A DNA stretch of 64,000 nt, taken from the NCBI GenBank assembly GCA_949987565.1, contig OX465114.1:2648474-2712473 (forward strand), read 5' to 3'. The translations under genes and the position numbers were made by a program. The stretch is from Luidia sarsii. Its lineage: Eukaryota > Echinodermata > Asteroidea > Paxillosida > Luidiidae. The notes beneath the pieces are model-generated. The model was not told the origin of the DNA, made no database searches, and was given only the letters and a program-made list of their open reading frames with translations. Shown in pieces: positions 53,060-64,000 of this stretch. Position 1 is the stretch's first letter; each line of letters begins with the position of its first letter.

Positions 53060-53545
53060 TCACTCAATGATTGCTCGGTCTTGTTCCCTCCCCGTCGTCC
53101 CAACCGAGAAGGACATCGTCCTGGTCTTGAGGTATCCGTAGCTTCCCTTGCCCTCTCCTCCCCGCCCAATATCGTCCGGGTTCAGTAGCGAGACAGTCCG
53201 GCCTCGGAACTCGGGCAGGTACGGGTCCTCGGCTAGTCCCAGCTGGTCGTTCAGCTCGCTCAAGTCCTCCTCCTCCTCCTCCTCCTCCTCCTCGTCCTCC
53301 TCCTCCTCGTCCACCGGATCCTCGACCGCCTCCTCGGGCAGGGACAGGTCCCGCTGGTCCCCGGCCTCGCCCAGCAGTCCCGCGCTGGATTTGTAGCGCA
53401 CCAGCGAGTCCATGGAGGCGGCGATCTTTGGCAGCTTGACGACGGGGCGCTGGCCCGAGGACACGGTGCCTTTGAGCTGGTAGATGACGGAGCGAAGCTG
53501 CAGGAATTGCCGCATGAGCGATTGGTCCTGGTGCTTCAACTTGGC
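53060..53545 (-). CDS. FAM167: FAM167 homologue exon 2
   Basis: The acceptor is CCCCACAG. It has 161 codons and TGA. The coiled-coil end (KLKHQDQSLMRQFLQLRSVI) is followed by an Asp/Glu-rich run encoded by (TCC/CTC)n on the plus strand (53264-53312), then a Gly/Arg tail. The opposite-strand Ser-rich frame is a shadow. Confidence 0.82.
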   Translation of the reverse strand, partial: AKLKHQDQSLMRQFLQLRSVIYQLKGTVSSGQRPVVKLPKIAASMDSLVRYKSSAGLLGEAGDQRDLSLPEEAVEDPVDEEEEDEEEEEEEEEDLSELNDQLGLAEDPYLPEFRGRTVSLLNPDDIGRGGEGKGSYGYLKTRTMSFSVGTTGREQDRAIIE

Positions 53546-56500
53546 CTGTGGGGTTGGGTAGTCAGGGTACCAGACAGAAAATGATTGATTAGCATCGAAG
53601 TGAAACTGGCAAACAGCGGGTGATTATGTGCAAGAGGGTTTTAGAATTGAGCTCAAGGGCCTACTGATACCACACAATCATGATGGGAGCTAGAGCTTGC
53701 CACGTCTAGAGCGGTAGACCCTAAAAGCCGGCCAAGTAGAATGCCGTACGTCAAATGTATTCATGGCTGCTTAGCATAAATTAACTTCGGGACCCATTGA
53801 CCTTCCGCAGTCGAGAGATTAACTCATGAATATTCAGTTGTGACGTATGGCATTTTACTTGGCCTCCTTTATGGTCTACCGTCTAGAGCACCTTAAACCA
53901 TGACGTCATTCATGTAGGGCGCCCCCACACGGATATCCGAAGAAACAAGCTCAAAGGGCACTTTTGTATAAACCGCGCAGTTCTCGGAATCATGACGTCA
54001 GCGAATGCTGCTCCTCTGTATCATCCTGTAATTTATTAATCAGTTCACGGTCATCACTATCGTTGTCTTTCTGTTGTCGTCGACAAAGTAAACTACTTGT
54101 TGACGGCCATTTTTATGGCATGTCGTCATTGACTTATTATTCAATTTCGTTTCGATGGTTCGTCGTTAACCCCACCCTTAAAGCACCATTGTAATAGTCG
54201 TCGTCATCAACAGTGCAATGATCGCCGTTGTTTTGAAAATAATTGCAAATTTCAGATCAAGATGGACAAAGGGGGCTTTACATGGACGAACAGCGTGTGC
54301 GTACTGGCCAGTGTATAATCTAATATCGAGTATAATTTATTATGAATAATAAAACTGTTTTCCAAAATTGTCTTGACATGCATCCTTCCTTCTCACTTTG
54401 GAGGAAGACTTCGGTTTACTTTAGGTTTACTTTAATGGACGAGTCGATGTTGATATCGTGAGGTCTTTGACTCTGACTTCGATTTGGCCGTAGGCCCTCT
54501 GGGAGTGGGTTCATGTCTTGGATTCTGAGTAGGTGAACCGTTCCCCCATGCCCACACACACCCATACTCTCACCCACTCCTTTCTCTGTCTCTCTGTCTC
54601 TCTGTCTCTTCCTTTTTCTGTCTATCTGTGTATGTATTTGTCTCTCTTTGTCTCTTTGTCTCTCTGTCTCTCCCTGTCTATCGATGTCTTTGCATCTCTG
54701 TATCCCTGTCTCTCGCTCTCTGTCTCTCTGTCTTTCTCTGTCTCTCCTTCTCTTTCTCTGTCTCATTCTGTCCCTCTCTGTCTCTCTCTGTCTCTCTTTC
54801 TATTTCCCTGTCTCATTCTGTCCCTTTCTTTCTCTCTTTACATCTCCCTGTCTCACTCCGTCTCTTTCTGTCTCACTGTCTGTCTCCCTTTCTGTCTCTC
54901 TTTCTATCTCCCTGTCTCACTGTCTGTCTCTCTCTATCTCCCTGCCTCACTGTCTGTCTCTCTTTCTATCTTCCTGTCTCACTGTCTGTCTCTCTCTATC
55001 TTCCTGCCTCACTGTCTGTCTCTCTTTCTATCTCCCTGTCTCACTGTCTGTCTCTCTTTCTTTCTTCCTGTCTCACTGTCTGTCTCTCTCTATCTCCCTG
55101 TCTCACTGTCTGTATTTCTTTCTATATATCTCCCAGTCTCACTCTGTCTCTTTCTATCTCACTTTCTATATCCCTGTCTCGCTGTATGTCTCTCTCTATC
55201 TCCCTGTCTCACTCTGCCTCTTTCTATCTCTCTTTCTATTTCCCTGTCTCGCTGTCTGTCTCTCTCTATCTCCCTGTCTCACTCTGCCTCTTTCTATCTC
55301 TCTTTCTATTTCCCTGTCTCGCTGTATGTCTCTCTCTATCTCCCTGTCTCACTCTGCCTCTTTCTATCTCTCTTTCTATTTCCCTGTCTCGCTGTCTGTC
55401 TCTCTCTCTATCTCCCTGTCTCACTCTGCCTCTTTCTGTCTCTCTTTCTATTTCCCTGTCCCACTCTTATCTATCTTTCTCTTGGTGCCGTCCTTTTTTT
55501 CTCTCTCAGATGCTCAACGTAACCTGAGGTGACGAGAGAGACATACGTTAAAGGTAAAACGTCTCGCCCCATCGCTAAACTTAAGTTGTCACTCTGACCA
55601 ATCGGTCACTATGAAAGCGATGCCGCAAAAAAGCGTTGTAAAGAATTGTCAATTGCTAATTGTAATAATTGCAATTAATTTGAATTTGACAATTTACAAT
55701 GGTAAACGAAATACAGATGATTATAACTAGGCTTTTTAAGAGATTTTCTCTTACCAAGATAAGATTATTATAATTTTGTTTGAATAATTTCATGAGTTTA
55801 CTTCGTGAGCTGCAAGAGTAGATGGAGTATTATGTCGCGGACATTTATTATTTTGTACGATCGCATTTGTATTGGGCTGCCTATAGTATTGACGATCGAG
55901 GCAGCGGTGTACAGCTACCCTTTACACACGAGGTAAAAGCTTCCCTCGGGACTCAGACCGGAGTCTGGCGAAATCAAATTGTCCTATACCTGATTCCATC
56001 ACCGTCCCCATGTCGACTGCACTTTCACAACAGACACGGGCCACATTTTTCACACATTCTGTTCCGTCTGGCAACCGCCTCCCCATGCCCATCGCTGACA
56101 AATCCCCGCCCGAGGGCGGTGATCGGTGGCGGTCGGGGAGCGACGGTGCTCAGATCATTTGCCTGGGACCGCATCATGAAAGTCATGACCGCACTCTTCC
56201 CTGAATGCAGAAAACTCTGGCGAGTTCAACGACACATTCGGACATTTTTCCTTCCAGAGGTCGCGAACAAAGCTTAGCGTTGATCTTAGGCCCTTTTTCA
56301 AAACCACTGGACTTATTTTGGTCAAAGTAACCGAGACTATTGTTACTTTTCCCCATTTTAAGACCAGTGGAAACGGCCCAATTAAATTTCCTCTCGGTTA
56401 CTTTAACCGAGCCGAATGGTTACTTTTACCGGCCAACCTCTGCCCAGTAAAAATGACCAGGTAAGTTTAACCGAGCCGATTAGTCCAGTGGAAACGCACC

Positions 56501-59500
56501 ACTCGGTAAAACACGACTCGGCGTACATGTGCTGTGCACAAATGCTTTTTGCCAGCTCGGTTACTTAAACCGTCGTCTCGGTTAAATTTGACCGACTCAA
56601 AAGTCCAAGTGGGAACGACGGTCAAATTTGACCATTGGAAATTTAACCATCGTTTCGGTTAAATTTTAGTCCAGTGGAAACGCGGCTTTAGGCTTCGGCT
56701 CCGGCTTCGTCTCTGTTATCCAAAAGCTGAAAACACAGGTTGGAGTTCCTTGTTGAAGTTGACGCTTTAGGATAAATGTTTCAAAATGCAGTATAACATT
56801 TTAAAAAAGAAGAAGCAAACCTCCCGTTTTCATGCACTTCGAACTAACGAAGGAAAGAAAGACAAAGCCGGAGCCTGAGCCAAAGCATTGATTTCACCAA
56901 ACCCATCGTAGCTTGCGATCAATCGCAAGACGATGAGCGATGCACAGAAACCATACAACATATCACGACTCACGATATGGGTTATCCATCGTGAGTTGAG
57001 TTACCGGAAACATCGTAAGGCTTTGTGAAATCCACCCCTGCAGTTGATTTCATGAAACCCATCATAGCTTGCGATCAATCGCAAGACGATGAGCGATGCA
57101 GAGAAACCATACAGCCTATCGCGAATCACGATGGGTTATCCATCGTGAGTTGAGTTACGGTGCATCGTAAGGCTTTGTGATATCCACCCCTGCAGTTGAT
57201 TTCATCAAACCCATCATAGTTTACGATCAATCGCAAGACGATGAGCGATGCACAGAAACCATACAGCCTATCGCGAATCACGATGGGTTATCCATCGTGA
57301 GTTGAGTTACGGTGCATCGTAAGGCTTTGAGATATCCACCCCTGCAGTTGATTTCATCAAACCCATCATAGTTTACGATCAATCGCAAGACGATGAGCGA
57401 TGCACAGAAACCATACAGCATATCGCGAATCACGATGGGTTATCCATCGTGAGTTGAGATACGATGCATCGTAAGGCTTTGTGAAATCCAGCCCTGGTCT
57501 CGGTACAAATATCCACCACTGTATTCCGCGTCTTCGTCTTCGTATTATAATTCCACCGTGAGCATTGGCTGGCACCTGTCACTTGTGTCACGGTGCAAAT
57601 TGAATCTAGGCCGTGTGAGAGAGGAACGCTGCGATATTGCAATGTGTCTCTAACGTAGAATCACTTCTGCCTGAACCATTTCATCCACGCGTCTGCGTTC
57701 GATCTTCTGTGGGTGTGAACGCGGCGGAAACCAGACACGCATACTTGCCGTCACGGCTGGCCGGAATAGATTTTAATTCATGCGTCAGGGTCGACCACTG
57801 TCTGATTGCTTTTGTCTTTACCTTGAAATCTGTGACGCCATTAATTTTCATGAGTGCATTCGCCGTGGTCGTGCATGTAACTCGACTGCACCGACCAGTC
57901 GAGTCGAAGCTAAAAAGGACATGCCGACACGGAGAGCCAAGCGACGATCCAGCTCCTCAACAAATCCGATTAGAGTCAATTTTATGTCTCAATCGGCTTT
58001 CGTGGGGGGAAATATATCAACGAATCCTGGTTTTGTTTTTTTCGGTCTAAAGGAGAGAGTCTCGATTGAGGCGGGGTAGTTCTGAGGCGGGGGAAGGGTG
58101 GCCGCGCTACACACGGGGGAATTTGCATCTCCTTATAGTTGCGGCTCGTGGGTGCTTGTCCGGGAGATAGATCGCGCTTTCAGATATCCGTCTCAAATTA
58201 TGCATCTTCAGGCGGTCACTCGAAACGGGCGTTGCTCCCGAAGGACTGGTTCAGAATAAATCCATTCACGGCTGCGTGCAGTTCCGTGGTTTCATGCGGG
58301 CGCCATCTTGACGGTAAAATGGCCCTGCCCTTCAGCGTCCCACATGCCATCCCAGGATATTCAGGGTTGACCAAACCTAACTTTATATTGATCTCATTTT
58401 AGTGCCATTCACCCAGTCCCCCCCCCTCCAATTTTACCCAGACATAACCCCGTCCTTAACCCACGTCTCTATATAGATAGTAAAGATAATTCACCCTCTG
58501 CAGCCCTTCAAAATATCATCAACGTGTTTGGTTTGCGAAGAGTTATCGTGATATGCAGATTTTGCAAAGTGACAAATAAATATCCAAAATGCAAGTCTGC
58601 CAAAAATAGAGAATTTTGCGTTTTGATATACTGGCAGGACCTTTGAGAAAGGTCCTGCTAAGATTGAAATATCATAACCCCATTAAACAGGTTAGTAACT
58701 AAATAAGTTTATAAATAAGTAATGTTTGTTTTCCCTTTGATCCCCCCTCCCTGGCCCTTGGTGTACATCTGCGTCCCACTCCCTTCCCTTTTGTCCTTCC
58801 TTCGTCATGTGTGTCAGGGCTTTCCTTCCCCTGACTGTCTGCGTATGTCCTTGCCACAGCCTTTGAGAAAGGTCCTGTTAGGATCGAAACATCAGGCCCT
58901 CTAACTTTCGAGATGTATGTATTGCAGGGCAGTTTAGGCCTCTTGTCAAAAAGATCATCGGTTGGGTATCAGATGATTTGACCCGTCCGATGTCGTTTCT
59001 ACCGGACAGCCATTGTGTATTTTTCACCCCAGTGTCCAGTACGATCGGCTTTCTACCGGGGGGAATTTTATCGGCCGGATGAATTCAACCGGCACTCAAC
59101 CGATGATCTTTTTGACAAGAGACCTTAGTCAGTGAGCAGTTTGCAACAGTTTTTTTTTTTGCATTTACTTCAAATAAGTATAATGAGTGCGATGTACATC
59201 ACCTCAATTTTCTGTCGTTTATATCAAGAGACAATCGCAGATGAGTCCTTGTGCTTTGAATAAATATGCAGGCGCCAGATTAGCAACGATTAACCCAGTC
59301 TGGGGAAGCAGTTATCTCCCGAATCGGAAAAACAAAACCCGCAGTCAACCTTTCAGCTGAACCCGCGTCAGGACAAAAAGGTTGTCGGCAAAAAGCCGAA
59401 GATCTGCTGACTGTCACGTATACATGCACGTCCCAAACGTTTGCATTATATTTTTGACGCGTATCATGGCTGTGTTTGGAACCTGGAAATACACTGACTA

Positions 59501-61145
59501 AAGAGAAATCGATGACTAACCATTGTCCCCTTTCCTTGTTAGGGTGCTACTGGTACAAAGTGCGCTTATCGCCGATCATAATTCACCTTTGACCTCAAAA
59601 ATATAGCGTTTCCTGTTCCTGGGCCTTTTTTTTCATGCACCGTGAAGCGTTTTATGGCAGCTTGTGTGATGGTGATGCAGGAGTTGAGGCATGTGTAGTT
59701 AACATACATAATCGATGATGGACCGGAAGGCCCATCTATATACACACGGTCATTAAAGTAGCACAGTATTACATCTTACCACATGCTTATACCGACTAGA
59801 GGACCTGACGCTTCGATCCTAGCACGACCTGTCTGCCTTTGAGAAAGGTCCTGCTAAGATTGTAATGTCCCGCTAAGGTTGAAAGGTCAGACATGGCTTC
59901 GTCAATTTCTGTGACAGGTGGTCATTGACTAAAGTCATAGATTTTCTGGGGTAAATTTATTTCACGTTGTATTTATCATAACCAGGTGTATTAATTTCCT
60001 GCAGGTTAAAGTTCTACAAGACATTTTTAACCAGGCTACATAATGTCTATAGGCCTATACCGACTAGTCTTATTCTGTGATATTTCAACACATAGCAATC
60101 TCATGTGATATGTAGATCAGTACGCACGCTGTGTTACGGACTATTGAACGTACGACAAACAAGCGTTAATACTTGGAACTCCATGCACGGCGAAGCGTAC
60201 ACAATCCTCATACACGCGCCGATATACAGATACAGAAAGGAAAAGTCAATCTTCAACTATTTGGCTTGAATAAAAGGGTTTTCTTACGATTATAGTTTCT
60301 GGTTTTAAGAAAATTTCTCTTCTGATCGAAACTTCAGACCCTCTACATTATTAGTTGAGATTGTTATTTTGCACGTGATGTGGTAAAGGCAGCGTGTATT
60401 AGTTTGTTGAAATTGTTTCAAACAAACCTTCAATGGGGGGTTGCCCTGCTCAACGTAATATGCCTAGTGCTTATCACATCATCTTATATCTTCCAAATAA
60501 ACCTGTTAAAGCCATCCATTGAAACAGGTGAAGAAAAGAAAAACGAAATTTAAGATTCAGGGATGCCAAAGTCTTCCCTGTTTTGGTCCCTAAAATTGTT
60601 GCCTTGCATATTTTTGTTGAAGTTTTTATTTTAGGGTAACCTTTGTTTGAGAGAAAATGGTTGGTTTGAGTTGAGGGACATGGTTCAGCGCCAGAACCGG
60701 AAGACGATAAAATCAAAACATTCCTATGAATACTTACGATTTCCTCTCGGAGCCAGTAGATGTTCTGCTCGAGTTTGGCCTCCCTCTGTCTCCGGTCCGT
60801 CCGCCAGCGGTAGAAGGCGGCAGACTCCCCGGCCGATCTGGCCAGCTGCTCGGCATCCCCCATGACGTTCTCCTCGCTCACGTAGCCGCCGCCGACTGAT
60901 GGCCACCTCCGATCGGTCGACCCGCCTCTAAAGCGCGCCCGCTGCAGCAGCCCGACCCCCGTTTCGCCTACGTCACCGGCGATCGTCGTCACCGTATCGC
61001 TAAAGCGGACGCTGGACTTTCGCCTGGCCTCAGCCGCCCCGTCAACTGGCGATAGTGGTAGCTCCCCAGGCGGCTGGGCTCGCGAGGGGCTGATGCTAAC
61101 CAGACGATTCCTCTCGTAGGCGGTGCTGCGGTTCAAGTCACCCAT
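53060..61145 (-). CDS. FAM167: FAM167 (A/B) homologue, two exons
   Basis: Exon 1 is 61145-60738 and exon 2 is 53545-53060 (297 residues). The join EEI|AKLKHQDQ is phase 0. Together they give IYWLREEIAKLKHQDQSLMR followed by QFLQLRSVIYQLKG, matching the conserved FAM167A core ([20 protein letters not shown] then QLMRLRGDINKLK), a short coiled coil. FAM167A (DIORA-1) is a small, largely disordered protein of poorly known function, associated with autoimmune risk in humans. The protein here is longer than human FAM167A (about 214 residues), with an extended N-terminus and an acidic run of about 20 residues in exon 2. The start at 61145 has an ideal ACCATGG context. Confidence 0.82.
53264..53312. 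repeat. Coding trinucleotide repeat (CCT)n
   Basis: CTCCTCCTCCTCCTCCTCCT with a single CGT interruption, in frame in FAM167 exon 2, where it encodes mostly Glu with Asp. Length polymorphism is expected. Confidence 0.9.
54560..55510. repeat. Pyrimidine-rich (TCTCTG)n array with 70-bp higher-order unit
   Basis: The plus strand is almost pure C/T with scattered G/A. TCCCTGTCTCACTCTGCCTC recurs at 55201, 55271, 55341 and about 55412, a 70-bp period. Long frames of Leu/Ser/Cys in all three plus frames are an artefact of this composition. Confidence 0.95.
56289..56692. mobile_element. Degenerate ~400-bp fold-back element
   Basis: The imperfect inverted ends contain CCACTGGACTTATTTTGGTC and TTTAGTCCAGTGGAAACGCG. 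Internal copies of AACCGAG and GGTTAC/AAATTTGACC occur in both orientations. Confidence 0.5.
56885..57490. repeat. ~152-bp tandem repeat (four copies)
   Basis: The markers GACGATGAGCGATGCACAGA, GGGTTATCCATCGTGAGTTG and ATCCACCCCTGCAGTTGATT recur at spacings of about 156, 152 and 151 bp. Each unit contains inverted GATCAATCGC/GCGATGAG-like and CGTGAGT/ACTCACG pairs. Single relatives are at 23590-24020 and 44860-45010. Confidence 0.93.
58620..58936. repeat. GAAACATC-family copies
   Basis: CCTTTGAGAAAGGTCCTGCT AAGATTGAAA is at about 58635-58680 and CTTTGAGAAAGGTCCTGTTA GGATCGAAAC at 58860-58890. The pyrimidine-rich stretch between them (58735-58850) is the inverse of 15900-16070. Confidence 0.7.
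58937..59124. mobile_element. 188-bp MITE with TTA target duplication, nested in another repeat
   Basis: Inverted termini are GGCCTCTTGTCAAAAAGATC at the left and GATCTTTTTGACAAGAGACC at the right, extended by ATCGGTTG. It is flanked by TTA on both sides (58934-58936 and 59125-59127). The host sequence is a GAAACGTC-family element split between GCAGTTTA and TTAGTCAGTGAGCAGTTTGC. TTA duplication and these ends fit PIF/Harbinger. Confidence 0.87.
60413..60480. repeat. Isolated relative of the 107-bp satellite unit
   Basis: CCTTCAATGGGGGGTTGCCC TGCTCAACGTAATATGC CTAGTGCTTATCAC carries the satellite's key motifs in the fold-back order, about 54 kb from the array. It lies in the FAM167 intron. 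Confidence 0.6.
60738..61145 (-). CDS. FAM167: FAM167 homologue exon 1
   Basis: ATG in ACCATGGG, 136 codons from MGDLNRSTAYERNRLVSI to LEQNIYWLREEI, donor ATC|gtaagt. It contains RKSSVRFSD, a possible basophilic kinase site. Upstream in-frame codons 61184-61146 lack an ATG. Confidence 0.82.
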
Positions 61146-62100
61146 GGTGAGACCACCGCTGCGCCAGTGCACGACCCGCCCCAACCGGTAGAATTATTAT
61201 CCAGCCCCAGCTGCTTGCTGTGATCAGTTACAGGCAGCTCGCACTGAGTGCTTGGGTTTCCAGCAACGGGCTCCTGGACCAGAAATCCTGTTTGTAAAGG
61301 AAGTGAGGAAGGCAGGAACGAATTGCTGCCTGCACCGCTGATAGGCAGGGTGTGATCTAGGATGAGCTTCGTGCCAGTCATCCTGTACGGAAATCAGGGG
61401 TGTCCGTTTGCAAATTTTTTTTGGGGGGTGGCTGTGGAAATTCACCGGCCTCCGTGTGGCTCCTGCAGGGGAATCGGTTATTAGCGCCGGGGTCTCGCTG
61501 ACGGTAATCCAATAGACTATAGGTCGTCTCGTCCTTTGAACTCTCGGTAGAAACCACCACAGACCGCCGCGCTGTTTATTATTACCGAGACACGAAACAC
61601 GCCCTACTGAAAAGTCATATCGTTGAAGATATCGCTCCCCCCCTTTGTCTGTTAGTTGTTTTTCTGAGGATTATGTTCGCAAACTAATCAGCTTTGAAGG
61701 GTAACCCCAGGCCAGTTGTTGCAAGGATCGGTGCTATAGCGTTTCCCCGTGAAGCTTCCCAGACCACGCCGTCAAATCGCTATCCACGCCTTGATTCGGT
61801 TTTAACAGGCAACTCCAATTGGTACTTCAGTGATACAGTCCTGACAAAATCTAAACTTCCATTTTTTCATATCAATCTGGCGGTGTAATGGCAAAAATGT
61901 AATCTGAAAGATTGTTTTAAAAGATACCAACGCCAATAATTTATCCCCCGGACATCCATCATTCTGTTAAACATTCTTCCTCTTTTATGGCCGAAATCGA
62001 CTTTTTTCGAATTTGTTCGAATTAAAATTTAGTTGTATAAGCATTATTCACAGATGACAAATTGTTAGAAATTATAGGAGTGTTGGGGACAGTCTAGACG
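61146..62100. other. Upstream of FAM167 homologue
   Basis: This should contain its promoter and 5'UTR. No TATA box or CCAAT arrangement stands out; 61200-61620 is a moderately GC-rich stretch without a recognised repeat. Confidence 0.35.
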
Positions 62101-62323
62101 TTAGCTTACTGGTAACGCAAACTGGAGTCTCAGGTTCCAATCGATCCCACTCTAGTCAAGTCTTATTTGCTTTTTAATTTCCGGAATGGTGAATCCAGAT
62201 ACAGCTCCTTCTTCAGTAAACCCTTTCCACAAGAATTTCTTTCTCGTCAGTTTTGTTTTAGAAATAATAAAAACATGTATAATTATTGCAGGCTTGGATT
62301 TAACATTAAACAAAGCCTTACGA

Positions 62324-62680
62324 TGCAATACAACATTGGGAAGATCGGAAAACATTGATGTCCACAAATTTCCTTCTAATTTACACAGTTTGTAGATGGT
62401 TATGATAGAATCCTCATGTTGAAATCTTACGGTCTGAGATGCTGTACTTCCCTAGAAATCTTCACTCAAACATCGACAAATAGTTTATTTCTCGCAAGTC
62501 ATAAACTATTTCTTACACTACAGAATGGTGCAAAAACCGTGACGGTATTTTTTACTTTTTTTCTACTTTCTCAGATCACCATTTTGAGCTAAAACCTTCG
62601 CAGGATTGCTTTTTTGGGATGTTTAATGGTTTAACACAAAATCTTTTGACCTTTACCGATGTCATTGGGCATTTTAATGT
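62324..62680 (+). repeat. Dispersed ~370-bp element, copy 4 of 4
   Basis: ACAACATTGGGAAGATCGGA, TCCTCATGTTGAAATCTTAC, CAAATAGTTTATTTCTCGCA and GCTAAAACCTTCGCAGGATT match the other copies. A decayed SINE-like head (GGTTCCAATCGATCCCACTC) lies just upstream at 62095-62160. Confidence 0.7.
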
Positions 62681-62689
62681 CAAACCTAT

Positions 62690-64000
62690 TGTACCGTGCG
62701 ACGCACTCTTAGCCTGGGCAGCATCCCACGCATCGAGACTGAGCACGGATGACGAATGCAAGTTCCCCTGCAGCTTTGTGCACATGCAGGCTATAATAGG
62801 CTGCCACCATGCCAACGCGTTCGACGAACACCCGGCCTTGTAGTTGTACCGTGGGAAACTCATCTGGACCTATAGCTTGTTATCGTATAGGCTATACCAA
62901 GCATGCGTACCAGGGGTCCCGGACAACAAGTTCAATAGCGATTCTGTGCTGAGTCGATTATTTTCATACCACGGTATTACTGCATTGCATTGTTGAATAA
63001 GGGACCGATTTACAAAATGCATGGCTTGGAAACTACGTGTGGTCGCTTTGCGGGTGTCATTTCGGGTGTCATATTAAACCACAGATTCGCTTCATTGTGA
63101 AAAGGCGTCATGTTTTGCACAAGATCGATATAGTATTCCCACGATTTTGAATTCATGCCAAATTCCGAAAAAAAAATACCATTAAAATTCCAGGGACCAA
63201 TTCGATTAAATGAAATTCACTTCAAAAACAACATTTTATTTTCATACTTTCAACAAACATATACAAATCAAAGAAGATCTAGTGAATCAAATAATATTTG
63301 ATGAAAAAATAACAAAGTGATAATTTAAATTTAGATATTCATTATATAGGCCTAAAGGACTTTTATGATAAAAGAATTAAGAAGTATAAGCTGAATGAGG
63401 CTTATTTTACTTTATCTGTTCAAACTATCTGGAAAAATTGGAACTCGTCCAATTCGTACAGTTCGCCGAACAACCAACATGATAAATTGCGTTTATCTAA
63501 GCATATAAACATTGTTTGCCCCCGTGCAAATACAGCAGCACTTTATCAGATGAGAAACATCCATGAGGTTTGTTTGCAATATGCGTCAATGCGTGTGGTC
63601 GTGACATGTGCTTACTTGAGATAAAGCCACTGGTAGCCCCATAGCCGTGCACTGTCTGCCTCATGACTCCATAATTATTTGTGACCCGGCACAGCCACAT
63701 GAGGTATATCCCACCAAAACACTTTTTTGAGTAACAACGCCTGAATTCAAAGAATCTTCTCAATTCGATTAAAAAATAAATAAAAAATAAATAAATGAAA
63801 AAAAAATTCGGGTTTTTTTTCCGGAAAGTTTATGTATTGGAGGATATTATGTCCAAAGGATTTTTCCGAAATCCGTCTCTAAATGTTGAAATACGAGGAT
63901 TTCAGGGAAGTGTTTGTGTACTGTTTTCATGAAAATGTAAAGTTCCTGTCTTTTTGAATGGCCGCTTTCGAGGAGTTAGAATGGCGCTGCTATATTGTGT
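62690..64000. other. Intergenic, nothing recognised
   Basis: AT-rich DNA with homopolymer runs near 63770-63800; no gene, array or known repeat family from this window was identified. Confidence 0.4.

Larger units (their letters stand above)
53546..60737 (-). other. FAM167 intron
   Basis: The 7.2-kb intron holds the pyrimidine array, the tandem repeats at 56885-57490 and several dispersed elements listed separately. 53700-54530 and 57490-58600 show no recognised structure; the open frames at 55822-56277 and 57637-58079 have no family match I know. Confidence 0.55.

Noticed and set aside
54533..55532. Three overlapping plus-strand frames of about 300 codons rich in Leu, Ser and Cys
   Set aside because: They arise from the pyrimidine-rich TCTCTG array; all three frames are open, which real genes do not show.
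55822..56277. 151-codon plus-strand frame in the FAM167 intron
   Set aside because: No splice sites in phase with FAM167 (opposite strand) and no recognised family; composition alone could explain it.

Overview
The window is a piece of an animal nuclear genome. Genes are split by phase-consistent GT-AG introns, coding exons are islands in a sea of fold-back elements, tRNA-derived SINEs and tandem arrays, and the recognisable genes are CEP126, FAM167 and two iodothyronine-deiodinase-like selenoproteins. This gene set, the compact introns and the repeat style suggest an invertebrate deuterostome (echinoderm, hemichordate or cephalochordate). That placement is inference; no phylogenetic test was possible.

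Layout. (1) 1-10570, plus strand: the 3' part of a CEP126 orthologue. A 2.3-kb disordered exon is followed by four small exons carrying the conserved C-terminal blocks. The intron after the large exon is filled by a 107-bp satellite (about 30 copies). (2) 11363-12158, plus strand: a perfect 110-bp palindrome, then two spliceable open exons that could start an unrecognised gene. (3) 13888-25350, minus strand: deiodinase-like gene A, with six coding exons, an in-frame TGA read as selenocysteine, and a 3'UTR with a convincing SECIS fold at 14016-14065. (4) 25400-37800: repeat-rich DNA with one weak candidate exon. (5) 37846-45568, minus strand: deiodinase-like gene B, a tandem paralogue with the same exon plan, its own in-frame TGA and its own SECIS candidate at 38423-38474. 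(6) 45600-53000: tandem arrays and dispersed repeats. (7) 53060-61145, minus strand: a two-exon FAM167 homologue with a 7.2-kb repeat-filled intron. (8) 61150-64000: no gene seen.

The most notable content is the A/B pair. Both genes contain SSLS-Sec-PPFQ followed at once by an intron, then ACVLGG and the family's EAHP block. Both lack a visible N-terminal membrane segment and have Leu where vertebrate deiodinases have the Cys of the SCTU motif. They look like a divergent, apparently soluble deiodinase-like clade. With UGA read as stop, both would be mis-annotated as truncated genes or as two fragments. The two SECIS elements share the same design (AUGA, helix, AAA, mini-stem, UGAU). CEP126 (centrosome/cilium), FAM167 and the deiodinase pair show no shared pathway; their proximity looks incidental.

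Exon borders were derived by reading splice sites and codon phase by eye. All homology statements come from remembered family sequences, not from a database search.
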